In this document: piece after piece, positions 19,355 to 29,404 of the stretch
How the letters are laid out: every line of letters starts with the position of its first letter
Position numbering within the stretch: the stretch's first letter is position 1
Assembly: GCA_022843445.1 (NCBI GenBank)
Contig: JALHNS010000009.1
Span: 1-44,773, forward strand
Origin: Gemmata sp.
Lineage (GTDB): Bacteria; Planctomycetota; Planctomycetia; Gemmatales; Gemmataceae
Length of the DNA: 44,773 nt
Reading direction: 5' to 3'
The notes under the pieces: generated by a model
The model's database searches: none
Told to the model about the DNA's origin: nothing
Seen by the model: the letters and a program-made list of their open reading frames with translations, nothing else
Program-made: the position numbers and the translations under genes

Positions 19355-20776
19355 GTGGCGACTGCTGAAGTACCGGCACGCAACACCGATCTGCCGCTCG
19401 AACCGGAAATGCACCCGCTCGTGCAGAACAAGCACGATCTGGTGTCGGTGGGCGACGCGATCGGCAACGTGGTGCTCAAGGGGCAGCACCCGCGCGGCTG
19501 GTGGATCGGCTTCCTCGCCGGTCTCGCCATGATCCAGTTCCTCGCGCTCGCGGTGTGCTGGCTCTTCTACATGGGCGTGGGCATCTGGGGCCTCAACGTG
19601 CCGGTGGCGTGGGGCTTCGCCATCGTGAACTTCGTGTGGTGGATCGGCATCGGCCACGCCGGTACGCTCATCAGCGCGATTCTGCTGCTCATGCACCAGA
19701 AGTGGCGGACGAGCATCAACCGGTTCTCCGAGGCGATGACCATCTTCGCGGTCATGTGTGCGGGCATGTTCCCGCTGCTGCACATGGGCCGCCCGTGGTT
19801 CTTCTACTGGCTGTACCCGTTCCCGAACGTCGCCGGGGTGTGGCCGCAGTTCCGCAGCCCGCTGACGTGGGACGTGTTCGCCGTCACGACGTACTTCACC
19901 GTGTCGCTGGTGTTCTGGTACTTGGGCCTCGTCCCCGACCTCGCGGCGCTCCGCGACCAAGCTACCAAGAAGTGGCAGAAGGTCGTGTACGGGCTGCTCG
20001 CGCTCGGCTGGCGCGGCTCGGCGATCCACTGGCGGCGGTACGAAAAGGTGTATTTGATCCTCGGCGGCATCAGCACGCCGCTGGTGCTCTCGGTGCACAC
20101 GGTCGTGTCGTTCGACTTCGCCGTGAGCATCGTGCCGCTGTGGCACGCGACGATCTTCCCGCCGTTCTTCGTGGCCGGGGCCATTTACTCCGGGTTCGCG
20201 ATGGTGGTGGCGATCGCCATACCCGTGCGCCACTGGTACAAGCTCGAAGACTTCTTCACCGACCATCACATGGACATCATGGGGAAGGTGATGCTGGCAA
20301 CGGGCTTCCTCGTGACCTACGGCTACTTCAGTGAAATCTGGATGGCGTGGTACGGTCACGGCCTCTACGAGTGGGGCACCACAATCGAGCGCATGTTCGG
20401 CCCATACGGGTGGTCGTACTGGTGTTTGATAGGCTTCAACTGCGCCTTCCCGCTGGTGTTCCTCTGGTCGAAGAAGATCAGACGGAGCGAGTTCTGGATG
20501 GAACTCATCTGCATCTCGGTGCTGATCGGGATGTGGTTCGAGCGGTACGTCATCGTGATTACGCTGACCCGCGAGTACATCCCGGCGGGCTGGGGCAACT
20601 ACGCGCCCACGTTCTGGGACTACGCGACCATGATCGGTTCGATGGGCCTGTTCCTCGTGTTGTTCTTCCTGTTCCTCCGCTACCTGCCGATGATCTCGAT
20701 TACCGAGATGCGCGAGCTGCTGCCCAAGAAGCAGGGCGGCGGCGGCGGGCACTCCATCATGGAGAACGCGCCGTGA
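19355..20776 (+). CDS. actC: ActC, NrfD/PsrC-like quinol-oxidising membrane subunit
   Basis: A 473-residue integral membrane protein of the NrfD/PsrC family. About ten hydrophobic helices can be followed, starting with WWIGFLAGLAMIQFLALAVC and ending with MGLFLVLFFLFLRYLPM. In Alternative Complex III this subunit forms the main quinol-binding site facing the ActB iron-sulfur domain. The HAGTLISAILLLM segment and the conserved histidine and charged residues inside helices fit that role. It ends in a soluble tail with a Gly/His stretch (KKQGGGGGHS). The start is GTG at 19355, 7 bases after GAGGGGG. The stop codon overlaps the GTG of actD (GTGA), so the two are translationally coupled. Confidence 0.93.
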   Translation: MATAEVPARNTDLPLEPEMHPLVQNKHDLVSVGDAIGNVVLKGQHPRGWWIGFLAGLAMIQFLALAVCWLFYMGVGIWGLNVPVAWGFAIVNFVWWIGIGHAGTLISAILLLMHQKWRTSINRFSEAMTIFAVMCAGMFPLLHMGRPWFFYWLYPFPNVAGVWPQFRSPLTWDVFAVTTYFTVSLVFWYLGLVPDLAALRDQATKKWQKVVYGLLALGWRGSAIHWRRYEKVYLILGGISTPLVLSVHTVVSFDFAVSIVPLWHATIFPPFFVAGAIYSGFAMVVAIAIPVRHWYKLEDFFTDHHMDIMGKVMLATGFLVTYGYFSEIWMAWYGHGLYEWGTTIERMFGPYGWSYWCLIGFNCAFPLVFLWSKKIRRSEFWMELICISVLIGMWFERYVIVITLTREYIPAGWGNYAPTFWDYATMIGSMGLFLVLFFLFLRYLPMISITEMRELLPKKQGGGGGHSIMENAP

Positions 20777-21387
20777 GTACCGCGACCCCGGGCGAAGCGC
20801 CCGGAACCACCCACGATGCCGCACACGGGCACGGGCACGGCCACGCCGACCCGACCGCGCCGGTCCCGTTCGGCGTGCTCGCCGGCTACAAGACCGGCGA
20901 CGAAATGGCGCACGCCGTCGAGAAGGCGGTCGCGGCCGGCTACACCCACGTGGACGGCTACAGCCCGTACCCGGTGGGCGAGGCCGCGGACGCGCTGAAG
21001 TTCCCGAAGTCGGAGATGGGGCCGATCATGCTGATCGGCGGCCTCACCGGGGTGTGCGCCGGCTTCATCATGCAGTACTGGGCGAACACGTGGGGCTACT
21101 CGCTGAACATCGGCGGGCGGCCGTACTTCAGTTGGCCGTCGTTCGTGCCGGTCACGTTCGAGATGATGGTGCTCACGACGGCGCTCAGCGGGTTCTTCGG
21201 GCTGCTCGCGATCTGCGGGCTGCCGCGGTACAACCACCCGCTGTTCAACTCGGTCGCGTTCGACCGGGCCACGCGGGACCGGTTCTTCGTGTGCATCGAG
21301 GCGACCGACCCGAAGTACAACAAAGACGAAGTCACGGCGCTGCTGAACAGCACGCACCCCGAATCGGTCGAGGAGGTGATGGAATGA
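20773..21387 (+). CDS. actD: ActD, DUF3341 membrane subunit of Alternative Complex III
   Basis: A 204-residue protein of the DUF3341/ActD family. After a His-rich leader (HDAAHGHGHGHADP) comes the family start PFGVLAGYKTGDEMAHAVEK, then GYTHVDGYSPYPV. Two transmembrane helices follow (MLIGGLTGVCAGFIMQYW and MVLTTALSGFFGLLAICGL). It ends with the FFVCIEATDPKY segment seen in the family. In the complex it is a two-helix subunit at the periphery of the membrane domain. It begins at GTG 20773, overlapping the actC stop, and ends overlapping the ATG of actE (ATGA); an AGGAGG site lies within its last codons to start actE. Confidence 0.92.
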   Translation: MSTATPGEAPGTTHDAAHGHGHGHADPTAPVPFGVLAGYKTGDEMAHAVEKAVAAGYTHVDGYSPYPVGEAADALKFPKSEMGPIMLIGGLTGVCAGFIMQYWANTWGYSLNIGGRPYFSWPSFVPVTFEMMVLTTALSGFFGLLAICGLPRYNHPLFNSVAFDRATRDRFFVCIEATDPKYNKDEVTALLNSTHPESVEEVME

Positions 21388-22199
21388 CCACCGCCACTCG
21401 CAACTTCACCCTGTGCGCCCTCGCGGCGCTGGCGCTGGGCAGCGCCGGGTGCCGACAGCGGATGTCCGATCAGCCGTACTACCGGCCGCTGGAACCGACC
21501 GAGTTCTTCGCGGACAAGCGCGCCAGCCGGCCCATCGAGAAGGGCACCATCCACCGCGGGCAGTACCTCGAAACCGACCCGATGGCGACCGGCCTCGCGG
21601 CGGAAGAGTGGGCCCGCATCTACGCGACTGCCTCGGCCCCCGCGCCCAAGCCGGACGCCCCGATGGGCGACGCGGACCGCGCGAAGGTCGCGTTCGGCGC
21701 GCCGCGGTACAAGCCCACCGACTCCACGAAAGTGTACGTGGACGAGTACCCGTTCGCGATCACCGCGAGCGACCTGAAGCGCGGCCAAGAGCGGTATACC
21801 ATCTACTGCGCGGTGTGCCACGGGGCGCTGGGCAACGGCCAAGGCAAAATCTGGGAGCGCGGGTACCTGACGCCCACCTCGTTCCACGAGGGCAAGGTGT
21901 CGGCCACCGAAGTGGACGCGACGCCCAAGAACTCCGAACTGCTCCCGCTGGGCTACTCCCGCGGGTACAACCTGTGGAACCACCGCGTGAGCATGGCCGA
22001 CGCGCCGGTGGGCTACTACTTCGAAGTGATTACCAAGGGCTACGGCGGGATGCCGAGCTACTCGGCCCAAATCGCCCCGGACGACCGGTGGCGCATCATC
22101 GCGTACATCCGCGTGCTCCAGATGAGCCAGCGCACCGACCCGGCCAAGTTGCCGGCCGACGTGAAGAAGCTGCTCGACGAGGCGGGAGGAAAGAAGTGA
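21384..22199 (+). CDS. actE: ActE, monohaem cytochrome c lipoprotein of Alternative Complex III
   Basis: A 271-residue exported lipoprotein: signal with lipobox LALGSAGC, so it is anchored to a membrane by Cys23. One CXXCH site (CAVCH, Cys142-His146) is followed by GALGNGQGKIW. The likely haem Met ligand lies in KGYGGMPSYS, and a typical class I cytochrome end follows (DDRWRIIAYIRVLQMS). In Alternative Complex III it is the exit point for electrons toward the oxidase. It overlaps actD (ATGA) and actF (GTGA). The first 120 residues before the haem domain include RYKPTDSTKVYVDEYPFAIT, as in other ActE proteins. Confidence 0.92.
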   Translation: MTTATRNFTLCALAALALGSAGCRQRMSDQPYYRPLEPTEFFADKRASRPIEKGTIHRGQYLETDPMATGLAAEEWARIYATASAPAPKPDAPMGDADRAKVAFGAPRYKPTDSTKVYVDEYPFAITASDLKRGQERYTIYCAVCHGALGNGQGKIWERGYLTPTSFHEGKVSATEVDATPKNSELLPLGYSRGYNLWNHRVSMADAPVGYYFEVITKGYGGMPSYSAQIAPDDRWRIIAYIRVLQMSQRTDPAKLPADVKKLLDEAGGKK

Positions 22200-23626
22200 G
22201 CGACCCCGCTGCCAATCCCGCGCCCGCCGCGCCGCCCGCGGCGAGCGACCAACCGAACTGGGCACCGTTCTCCCGCGTCGCGGTTCTCGCCGCCGTCGCC
22301 GGGTGGGTGCTGTTCGGCGTCGCGTCGGTGTCCACCCTCGGCGCGGCCGAGGGCGACGACGCCAAGCACGCGGCGCAGTCCCGCATCATGGTCGGCTACC
22401 TCAGTGGGTTCACCTACTGGTTCAGCCTGCCGCTCGGCGCGATGTGCCTGCTGATGATTCGCTACGTCGCGAAGTCGTCGTGGGGCCTGCTGCTCACGCG
22501 CCCGCTCGAAGCGGCCACGCGCACGCTGCCGCTCACGATCCTGCTGTTCCTCCCGCTCGTGGCGGCCGTCACGCTCGCGCACGGGCAGTTCTCGCCGTAC
22601 CCGTGGTCGCACCACCACGAGCACAAGGACGACAAAGACGAGAAGAAGGACGACGCGAAGGCTGCGGCCCCCGAGGGCAAGCGCGAACAGGCGCTCAAGG
22701 CGAGCGAAATTCTGGTCAAGCGCGAGAAGGAGCACCAGCGGCAGATTCACGCCGCGCACGAGTCCGACGCGAAGAACCGCTTCGAGGCGATCTTCGGGTT
22801 CCTCACGCCGATGGGCTTCGTCGCGGTCAGCGCGGTGCTGTTCCTCATCTGGGGCGTGATGATCTTCCTGCTGAACAAGTGGGGCAAGGAAACGTCCGAG
22901 GCGACCGACCCGGCCGTCGTGGACCGCGGGCTGGAGAAGCTCCAGAACCTGAGCGGCCCCGGCATCATCGTGTTCGCGCTCACCATCACCGCCGCCGCCA
23001 CCCAGTGGGTGATGTCGCTGGAAGTGGGATGGGCGAGCACCATGTTCCCGGTGATCTTCGCGGTGAATCAGTTCCTCACCGCGTTCGCGTTCTGCCTCGC
23101 GCTGTTCCTCACGGTGTGCGGGATGCCGCCGTTCAAAGCGCACATGCGGCCGAAGTTCCAACTGGACATGGGCACGCTGCTGCTGGCGTTTACGATGTTC
23201 TGGTCGTACACGTCGTTCAGCCAGTACATGCTCATCTGGATCGGGAACCTGCCCGAAGAGATCCCGTTCTACCTGAAGCGGTCGAACGAGACCGGCTGGT
23301 ACTGGGTGTCGGCGGCGCTCATCGCGCTGCACTTCGCGCTGCCGTTCCTGCTGCTCTTGTTCCGCAACATCAAGCTGCACCCCGGGCGGTTGCGGCTGGT
23401 GGCGCTCTACCTGCTGGTGATCTGCGCCGTGGACGTGATCTGGTGGATCGCGCCGAGTGCGGCGGAGTCGGCGTTCGCGCTGCCGTGGCTGATCGACGCG
23501 GGCGCGATTCTGGGCATCGGCGGCGTGTGGGGGCTGTTCTTCCTCTATCAGTTGAAGCAGCGCCCGCTGTTCCCGGACAACCAAGCGTTCCTGCTGCCGG
23601 AGGGGCACCACCATGAGCAGCACTAA
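22196..23626 (+). CDS. actF: ActF, second NrfD-like membrane subunit of Alternative Complex III
   Basis: A 476-residue polytopic protein, related to ActC. Hydrophobic helices run from VAVLAAVAGWVLFGVASVST to AGAILGIGGVWGLFFLYQL. A long, highly charged loop of about 70 residues (HHHEHKDDKDEKKDD through REKEHQRQIHAAHESDAKNR) lies between the third and fourth helices, at about residues 138-195. It is probably a soluble coiled segment. The fourth helix on (FGFLTPMGFVAVSAVLFLIW) is typical of ActF. GTG at 22196 overlaps the actE stop, and GGAGG lies 5 bases upstream. The last 14 bases overlap the start of the next gene. It forms the second half of the pseudo-symmetric membrane core of the complex. 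Confidence 0.9.
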   Translation: MSDPAANPAPAAPPAASDQPNWAPFSRVAVLAAVAGWVLFGVASVSTLGAAEGDDAKHAAQSRIMVGYLSGFTYWFSLPLGAMCLLMIRYVAKSSWGLLLTRPLEAATRTLPLTILLFLPLVAAVTLAHGQFSPYPWSHHHEHKDDKDEKKDDAKAAAPEGKREQALKASEILVKREKEHQRQIHAAHESDAKNRFEAIFGFLTPMGFVAVSAVLFLIWGVMIFLLNKWGKETSEATDPAVVDRGLEKLQNLSGPGIIVFALTITAAATQWVMSLEVGWASTMFPVIFAVNQFLTAFAFCLALFLTVCGMPPFKAHMRPKFQLDMGTLLLAFTMFWSYTSFSQYMLIWIGNLPEEIPFYLKRSNETGWYWVSAALIALHFALPFLLLLFRNIKLHPGRLRLVALYLLVICAVDVIWWIAPSAAESAFALPWLIDAGAILGIGGVWGLFFLYQLKQRPLFPDNQAFLLPEGHHHEQH

Positions 23627-24305
23627 TCACGGGCACGAGGGCCCCCCAATCGGGGGGCCGGACCAAGACACCGTGAAGCGCGGGTACGAGAACGACACCT
23701 ACGACGCGAAGAGCGTGCTCAGCGTGCCGTTCCTCGTGATCCTGTTCTTCGTGCTGGCGTTCGGCACCGTCACGCTGCTGTTCCGGTGGCTCGCGTACCC
23801 GTCGGGCGATCCGATGGCGCACCCCGGCGCGACCGCCCGCAACAAGGTCAGCGTCAACGAGCGCATGGCGCGGATCGGGCGCGGCAATGAAGTGGACCAA
23901 CCGCGCCTCGAACCGCTGCGCATTCGCACGGGCGACAGCGACGCGGCCCGCGCCATCACGCGGCCCGAAGCGGCCGAAGGGAACTCGCCCGAACTGCACC
24001 CGGAAGACCTGATTCCGTCCAAGGACCGCACTCCGGAACTGTACCAGAGCGCCGCCGGCAAGTACGGCCTCGACCGCACGCTCGGCCTCTCGGACGCGGC
24101 GCTCGAGAAGCTGTTCCCGGTGTCCAAGAGCGGTACCAAGCCCGGTTCGTCGCTGACGGCGAGCACCGGCTCGAACGCGGGCCGCGGGGTGCCGCCGGCG
24201 CTGCCGAAAACCGAAGCGCCGCCGCTGCCGCCGGTCCCGGTGCCGCAACCGAAGCCGACGGACCCGACGCCCGTTCCGCCCAAGCCGCCGGAGGGCAAGA
24301 AGTGA
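23613..24305 (+). CDS. Unknown single-pass membrane protein of the act-cox operon
   Basis: A 230-residue protein without a recognised family. It has a short N-terminus, one clear transmembrane helix at about 37-57 (SVPFLVILFFVLAFGTVTLL), a periplasmic or cytosolic middle part with charged segments (NERMARIGRGNEVDQPRLE), and a Pro-rich end (PPLPPVPVPQPKPTDP). The ATG at 23613 overlaps the end of actF by 14 bases and follows a GGAGG site in actF. The stop overlaps the GTG of the Sco gene. This tight coupling suggests that it is made in step with the complex and may be an accessory subunit or assembly factor; this is inferred from position only. Confidence 0.8.
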   Translation: MSSTNHGHEGPPIGGPDQDTVKRGYENDTYDAKSVLSVPFLVILFFVLAFGTVTLLFRWLAYPSGDPMAHPGATARNKVSVNERMARIGRGNEVDQPRLEPLRIRTGDSDAARAITRPEAAEGNSPELHPEDLIPSKDRTPELYQSAAGKYGLDRTLGLSDAALEKLFPVSKSGTKPGSSLTASTGSNAGRGVPPALPKTEAPPLPPVPVPQPKPTDPTPVPPKPPEGKK

Positions 24306-25354
24306 CGCGGTTCGTGCGACTCTCGCTCGCGGTTAGCGCGCTCGGTGCGCTCGCGGTTCTGCTGGCGGTGCCCGCTACGGCACACGCCGGGCCGGACGGC
24401 GTCGTGCCCAAGCACGACCAGCCGAAGCGGTTCGACCCGCTCGCCCGCATCGACGAAAAGATCGGCGCGCAAGCGCCAATGGGCGTGACGCTCCGCGACG
24501 AGAACGAGCAGCCGATCACGCTCGAAGCCGCGATGGCCGGCAAGCCGACGATCCTCGTGCCGGTCTACTACCGGTGCCCGATGCTCTGCACGAAGGTGCT
24601 GAACGGCCTGCTCGCCGCGACCCGCGCCATGCCGCAGAACTTCTCAGCGGGCGAACAGTACACGATCGTCGCGGTCAGTATGGACCCGTTCGAGCACTCG
24701 GACCTCGCACAGAAGAAGAAGAAGGCGTACTTGGAAGGCGACCCGATCACGGGCGAACCCGGGTACGGCCGGCCCAGCGGCGAAAAGGGCTGGCGGTTCC
24801 TCACGGGCACGAAAGAGAGCGTCGCCGAACTGCTCGACGCGGTCGGCTACCGCTACGAGTTCGACAAGATGCTGAAGGAGTACAACCACCCGAGTTCGCT
24901 GATCATCTTGTCGCCGAAGGGCGAGGTGCGGCGGTACTTCTACGGCATCGACTACGAGGGGCAGTTCGAGCAGCCCGGCGGCACCGCGTGGACCGGCAGC
25001 GGGCCGAAGCCCGAACTGACCGAGGCCGAGAAGGCGCCCGGCGGCCCGGACGACCCCCGCGCCAAGCGCACGTTCACCAACCCGACGACGACGCTGCGGC
25101 TGTCGCTGATCGAGGCGAACGACGGCAAGGGCGGGTCGCTGCTGGATAAGCTCACGCTCCTGTGCTACCGGTACGACCAGTTGCATCAGGGGTACGCGTT
25201 CAAAGTGATGACCGCGGTGCGCATCGGCGGGGCGATCACGCTGGTCGCGCTCGTGGCACTGGTGGTCGGGCTGGTGCGCCGCGAGCGGCGCAAGGCGACC
25301 GCGAGCGGCGCGCGCGCGACGATTGGCACACAAGGGGCCGGAGGTGCGGCATGA
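24302..25354 (+). CDS. SCO1/SenC-family copper chaperone with C-terminal membrane anchor
   Basis: A 350-residue protein of the Sco family, which delivers copper to the CuA site of cytochrome oxidase. A signal peptide (about 1-27, ending PATAHA) is followed by a thioredoxin-like domain. The copper ligands are CPMLC (Cys92/Cys96) and a later histidine in KEYNHPSSL (His196). A Gly/Pro-rich insert follows the domain, and a C-terminal helix (IGGAITLVALVALVVGLV, about 302-319) ending in RRERRK anchors it to the membrane. GTG at 24302 overlaps the stop of the preceding gene, and coxB starts at its stop codon. Its place directly before coxB supports a role in CuA maturation. Confidence 0.9.
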   Translation: MTRFVRLSLAVSALGALAVLLAVPATAHAGPDGVVPKHDQPKRFDPLARIDEKIGAQAPMGVTLRDENEQPITLEAAMAGKPTILVPVYYRCPMLCTKVLNGLLAATRAMPQNFSAGEQYTIVAVSMDPFEHSDLAQKKKKAYLEGDPITGEPGYGRPSGEKGWRFLTGTKESVAELLDAVGYRYEFDKMLKEYNHPSSLIILSPKGEVRRYFYGIDYEGQFEQPGGTAWTGSGPKPELTEAEKAPGGPDDPRAKRTFTNPTTTLRLSLIEANDGKGGSLLDKLTLLCYRYDQLHQGYAFKVMTAVRIGGAITLVALVALVVGLVRRERRKATASGARATIGTQGAGGAA

Positions 25355-26451
25355 ACAGTCCTGATTACTGGCTCCCGTTCTTCCCGGAGCGCGCCTCCAC
25401 ACTGGCCGACCAGTTCGAGGCGCTGTTCTGGTACATCGCCATCACGTCCGGCACGGTGGGGCTGGGCGTGTACACGGCCATCTTCTACTTCTGCGTGCGG
25501 TACCGGCGGTCGAACAGCCCCGGCCCCACGCCGCGCATTCTGGGTTCGCACAAGCTCGAACTGGCGTGGACCATCGTCCCGCTGTTCGTGTTCCTGTCGT
25601 ACTTCGGGTGGGGCCTCGTGGTGTACAACTACGCGGTGCACCCGCCGGAAGACTCGATGGAAGTGTTCGTCATCGGGAAGCAGTGGATGTGGAAGGCGCA
25701 GTACCCGGACGGGCACCGCGTCATCATCGGCGGCAACCCGCGCAACATGAGCGAGAACGAGCGCGCCAACATCGGTAAGCTGGTCCTGCCGATCCACCGG
25801 CCCACGAAGGTGACGATCACCTCCGAGGACGTGATCCACGACTTCGGGATCCCGGCGTTCCGCTCCAAAATGGACGCGCTGCCGGGCCGCTACACCACCG
25901 CGTGGTACCTGCCGACGAAGCTCGGCGAGTACCACATCTTCTGCGACCAGTACTGCGGTACGTGGCACTCGCTGATGGTCGGGAAGGTGAAGGTGGTGAC
26001 GGGCGAAGAGTTCGACCAGTGGCTCGCGGGCCACACGCCGCTGCAGGGCAGCGACAACGCGGTGGACGGCAGCCCGGCGTCCGCGGGGCAGCAACTGTTT
26101 CTGAAGCTGAACTGCATCAACTGCCACAGCGCGAACGCGCAGGGCCGCGCGCCGGTGCTCGAAGGGCTGTACGGCCAGCGGGTGCCGCTGCGGGGCGGCG
26201 GCGGCGAGATCGCCGACGACCACTACATCATGGAGTCCATCCGCAAGCCCCGCGCGAAGGTGGCCGACGGGTGGGAGGCGATTATGCCGGCCTACGACGA
26301 GAGCCAAGTGAGTGCCGAGCAGCTGAACCAACTGGTGGCGTACATTCGCAGCCTGAAGAAGGGGGCCACGCCGGTGAGCAACCAGCGGTTCCCCGCGCCC
26401 AACGGCGCGCCGACCGAGCGCCCGGCGAAGACATCCGGAGGGGGCAACTAA
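25351..26451 (+). CDS. coxB: caa3-type cytochrome c oxidase subunit II with fused cytochrome c
   Basis: A 366-residue subunit II. Two N-terminal helices (about 25-48 and 70-92) are followed by a cupredoxin domain with the CuA ligands His163, Cys198, Cys202, His206 and Met209 (CDQYCGTWHSLM). A C-terminal cytochrome c domain carries CINCH (255-259) and a likely Met ligand in AIMPAYDE. The fused haem domain marks a caa3-type oxidase, which accepts electrons from ActE or another cytochrome. ATG at 25351 overlaps the Sco stop codon and follows GGAGGTGC. coxA begins on the next base after the stop. No signal peptide is seen; the first helix acts as anchor. Confidence 0.94.
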   Translation: MNSPDYWLPFFPERASTLADQFEALFWYIAITSGTVGLGVYTAIFYFCVRYRRSNSPGPTPRILGSHKLELAWTIVPLFVFLSYFGWGLVVYNYAVHPPEDSMEVFVIGKQWMWKAQYPDGHRVIIGGNPRNMSENERANIGKLVLPIHRPTKVTITSEDVIHDFGIPAFRSKMDALPGRYTTAWYLPTKLGEYHIFCDQYCGTWHSLMVGKVKVVTGEEFDQWLAGHTPLQGSDNAVDGSPASAGQQLFLKLNCINCHSANAQGRAPVLEGLYGQRVPLRGGGGEIADDHYIMESIRKPRAKVADGWEAIMPAYDESQVSAEQLNQLVAYIRSLKKGATPVSNQRFPAPNGAPTERPAKTSGGGN

Positions 26452-28171
<1,720 letters not shown>

Positions 28172-28179
<8 letters not shown>

Positions 28180-28975
28180 CGCTCACGCCTCGCCGGTGCT
28201 GAAGCACCACTTCGAGGATCTCGGCCAGCAGCACGCCTGCGAGCGGCTGGGCATGTGGATGTTCCTCGCCACCGAGATCCTGTTCTTCGGTGGCCTGTTC
28301 GCCGCGTACACCATCTACCGGATGCTGTACCCGCACGAGTTCGAGATCGCCAGTTCGTTCATGGACCGCAAGATCGCGACCGTGAACACGGTGTTCCTGA
28401 TCACCAGCAGTCTCACCATGACGCTGGCGATCCGGTGCGCCAAACTCGGCGACCGCGCCGGGCTGATCCGCAACCTGATCCTCACCGTCGCGCTGGGAAC
28501 AGCGTTCATGGTGATGAAGGGGTTCGAGTACGCGCACGAGTTCCACGAGAACCTCGCGCCGGGCAAGCTGTTCCGCGCCGAGTACGCGAAGGCCACCGAG
28601 AGCGTGGCGAAGCTCTCGCCCGCGGCCGCGGCCGAGTACTTCAAGGCGGACGCCGCCAGCGCGCACCCCGCCCACGCGCACTGGGCCGCCGAACTGGCGC
28701 TCAAGAACAAGGCCGGTGCCGACGAGGTGGTGGACTCCGGCAAGGTGCAGATGTTCCTGTGTTTCTACTTCGTGATGACCGGCATCCACGGGATCCACAT
28801 CATCGTGGGCCTCGGGTGCATCCTGTGGCTCGTGTACGAGGCGGCCACGGGCGGCATCCCGCCGGAGAACTACTCCACGGTCGAAGTGGTGAGCTTGTAC
28901 TGGCACTTGGTGGACGCGATCTGGCTGTTCCTGATGCCGCTCCTGTACCTCGCCGGCGCGGGGATGGGGCACTAG
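28172..28975 (+). CDS. coxC: Cytochrome c oxidase subunit III
   Basis: A 267-residue member of the CoxC family: [19 protein letters not shown] at the start, helix [12 protein letters not shown] region, then [17 protein letters not shown]. The end has [16 protein letters not shown] and [20 protein letters not shown]. Between the fourth and fifth conserved parts there is an extra segment of about 50 residues, rich in Ala and Lys ([20 protein letters not shown] and following), that most subunits III lack. GTG at 28172 lies 6 bases after GGAGG and overlaps the coxA stop. It stabilises subunit I and the proton-uptake path in the family. A hairpin follows 11 bases after the stop codon. Confidence 0.93.
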
Positions 28976-28985
28976 CCGACACTCC

Positions 28986-29010
28986 GCGACGGCCCCGAAG
29001 GGGCCGTCGC
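28986..29010 (+). terminator. Strong hairpin inside the oxidase operon, after coxC
   Basis: A perfect 11-bp stem (GCGACGGCCCC / GGGGCCGTCGC) with a GAA loop lies between coxC and the subunit IV gene. It lacks a T-run. It may stop part of the transcripts or protect the coxBAC message. Confidence 0.55.
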
Positions 29011-29048
29011 TAACCGGACCACACACGAACCGCGTTGGGGCGCGAGCC

Positions 29049-29390
29049 ATGTCCGATCCGCACAACACCACGCCGACCGCCGACGACCCGCACGGCGTCC
29101 GCAAAGACCTCGACGGCACCGGCCTGCTGCTGGTGGTGTTCGTCGCGGTGCTGGGGCTCGCGCTGGCGAACGTCGGCATCTCCATGAAGATGGGGCCGAC
29201 CAAGTACACCCTCGTCGTGCAGATGGCGATCGCCACCGTGCAGGCCGGGTTGGTCGCGTACTACTTCATGCACCTGCGGCACGGCGACAAGGTGGTGATC
29301 CTCACCGCGCTGTCGTCGCTGTTCTGGATGGGCATTTTGTTCGTTCTGTTCATGGCCGACTACCTGACGCGGTTCTGGGTGGTGGGCTGA
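29049..29390 (+). CDS. caa3-type oxidase subunit IV-like protein
   Basis: A 113-residue protein with three hydrophobic helices (LLLVVFVAVLGLALANVGI, then YTLVVQMAIATVQAGLVAYYF and ALSSLFWMGILFVLFMADYL). The MHLRHGDK motif between the second and third helices is typical of prokaryotic cytochrome oxidase subunit IV (CoxD/caa3 subunit IV). This subunit is small and stabilises the complex. ATG at 29049 is preceded by a weak GGGGCGCGAGCC region. It lies 74 bases after coxC and 15 bases before the dihaem cytochrome gene, so the cluster continues despite the hairpin. Confidence 0.85.
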   Translation: MSDPHNTTPTADDPHGVRKDLDGTGLLLVVFVAVLGLALANVGISMKMGPTKYTLVVQMAIATVQAGLVAYYFMHLRHGDKVVILTALSSLFWMGILFVLFMADYLTRFWVVG

Positions 29391-29404
29391 TCGGGCACCC
29401 TCGA

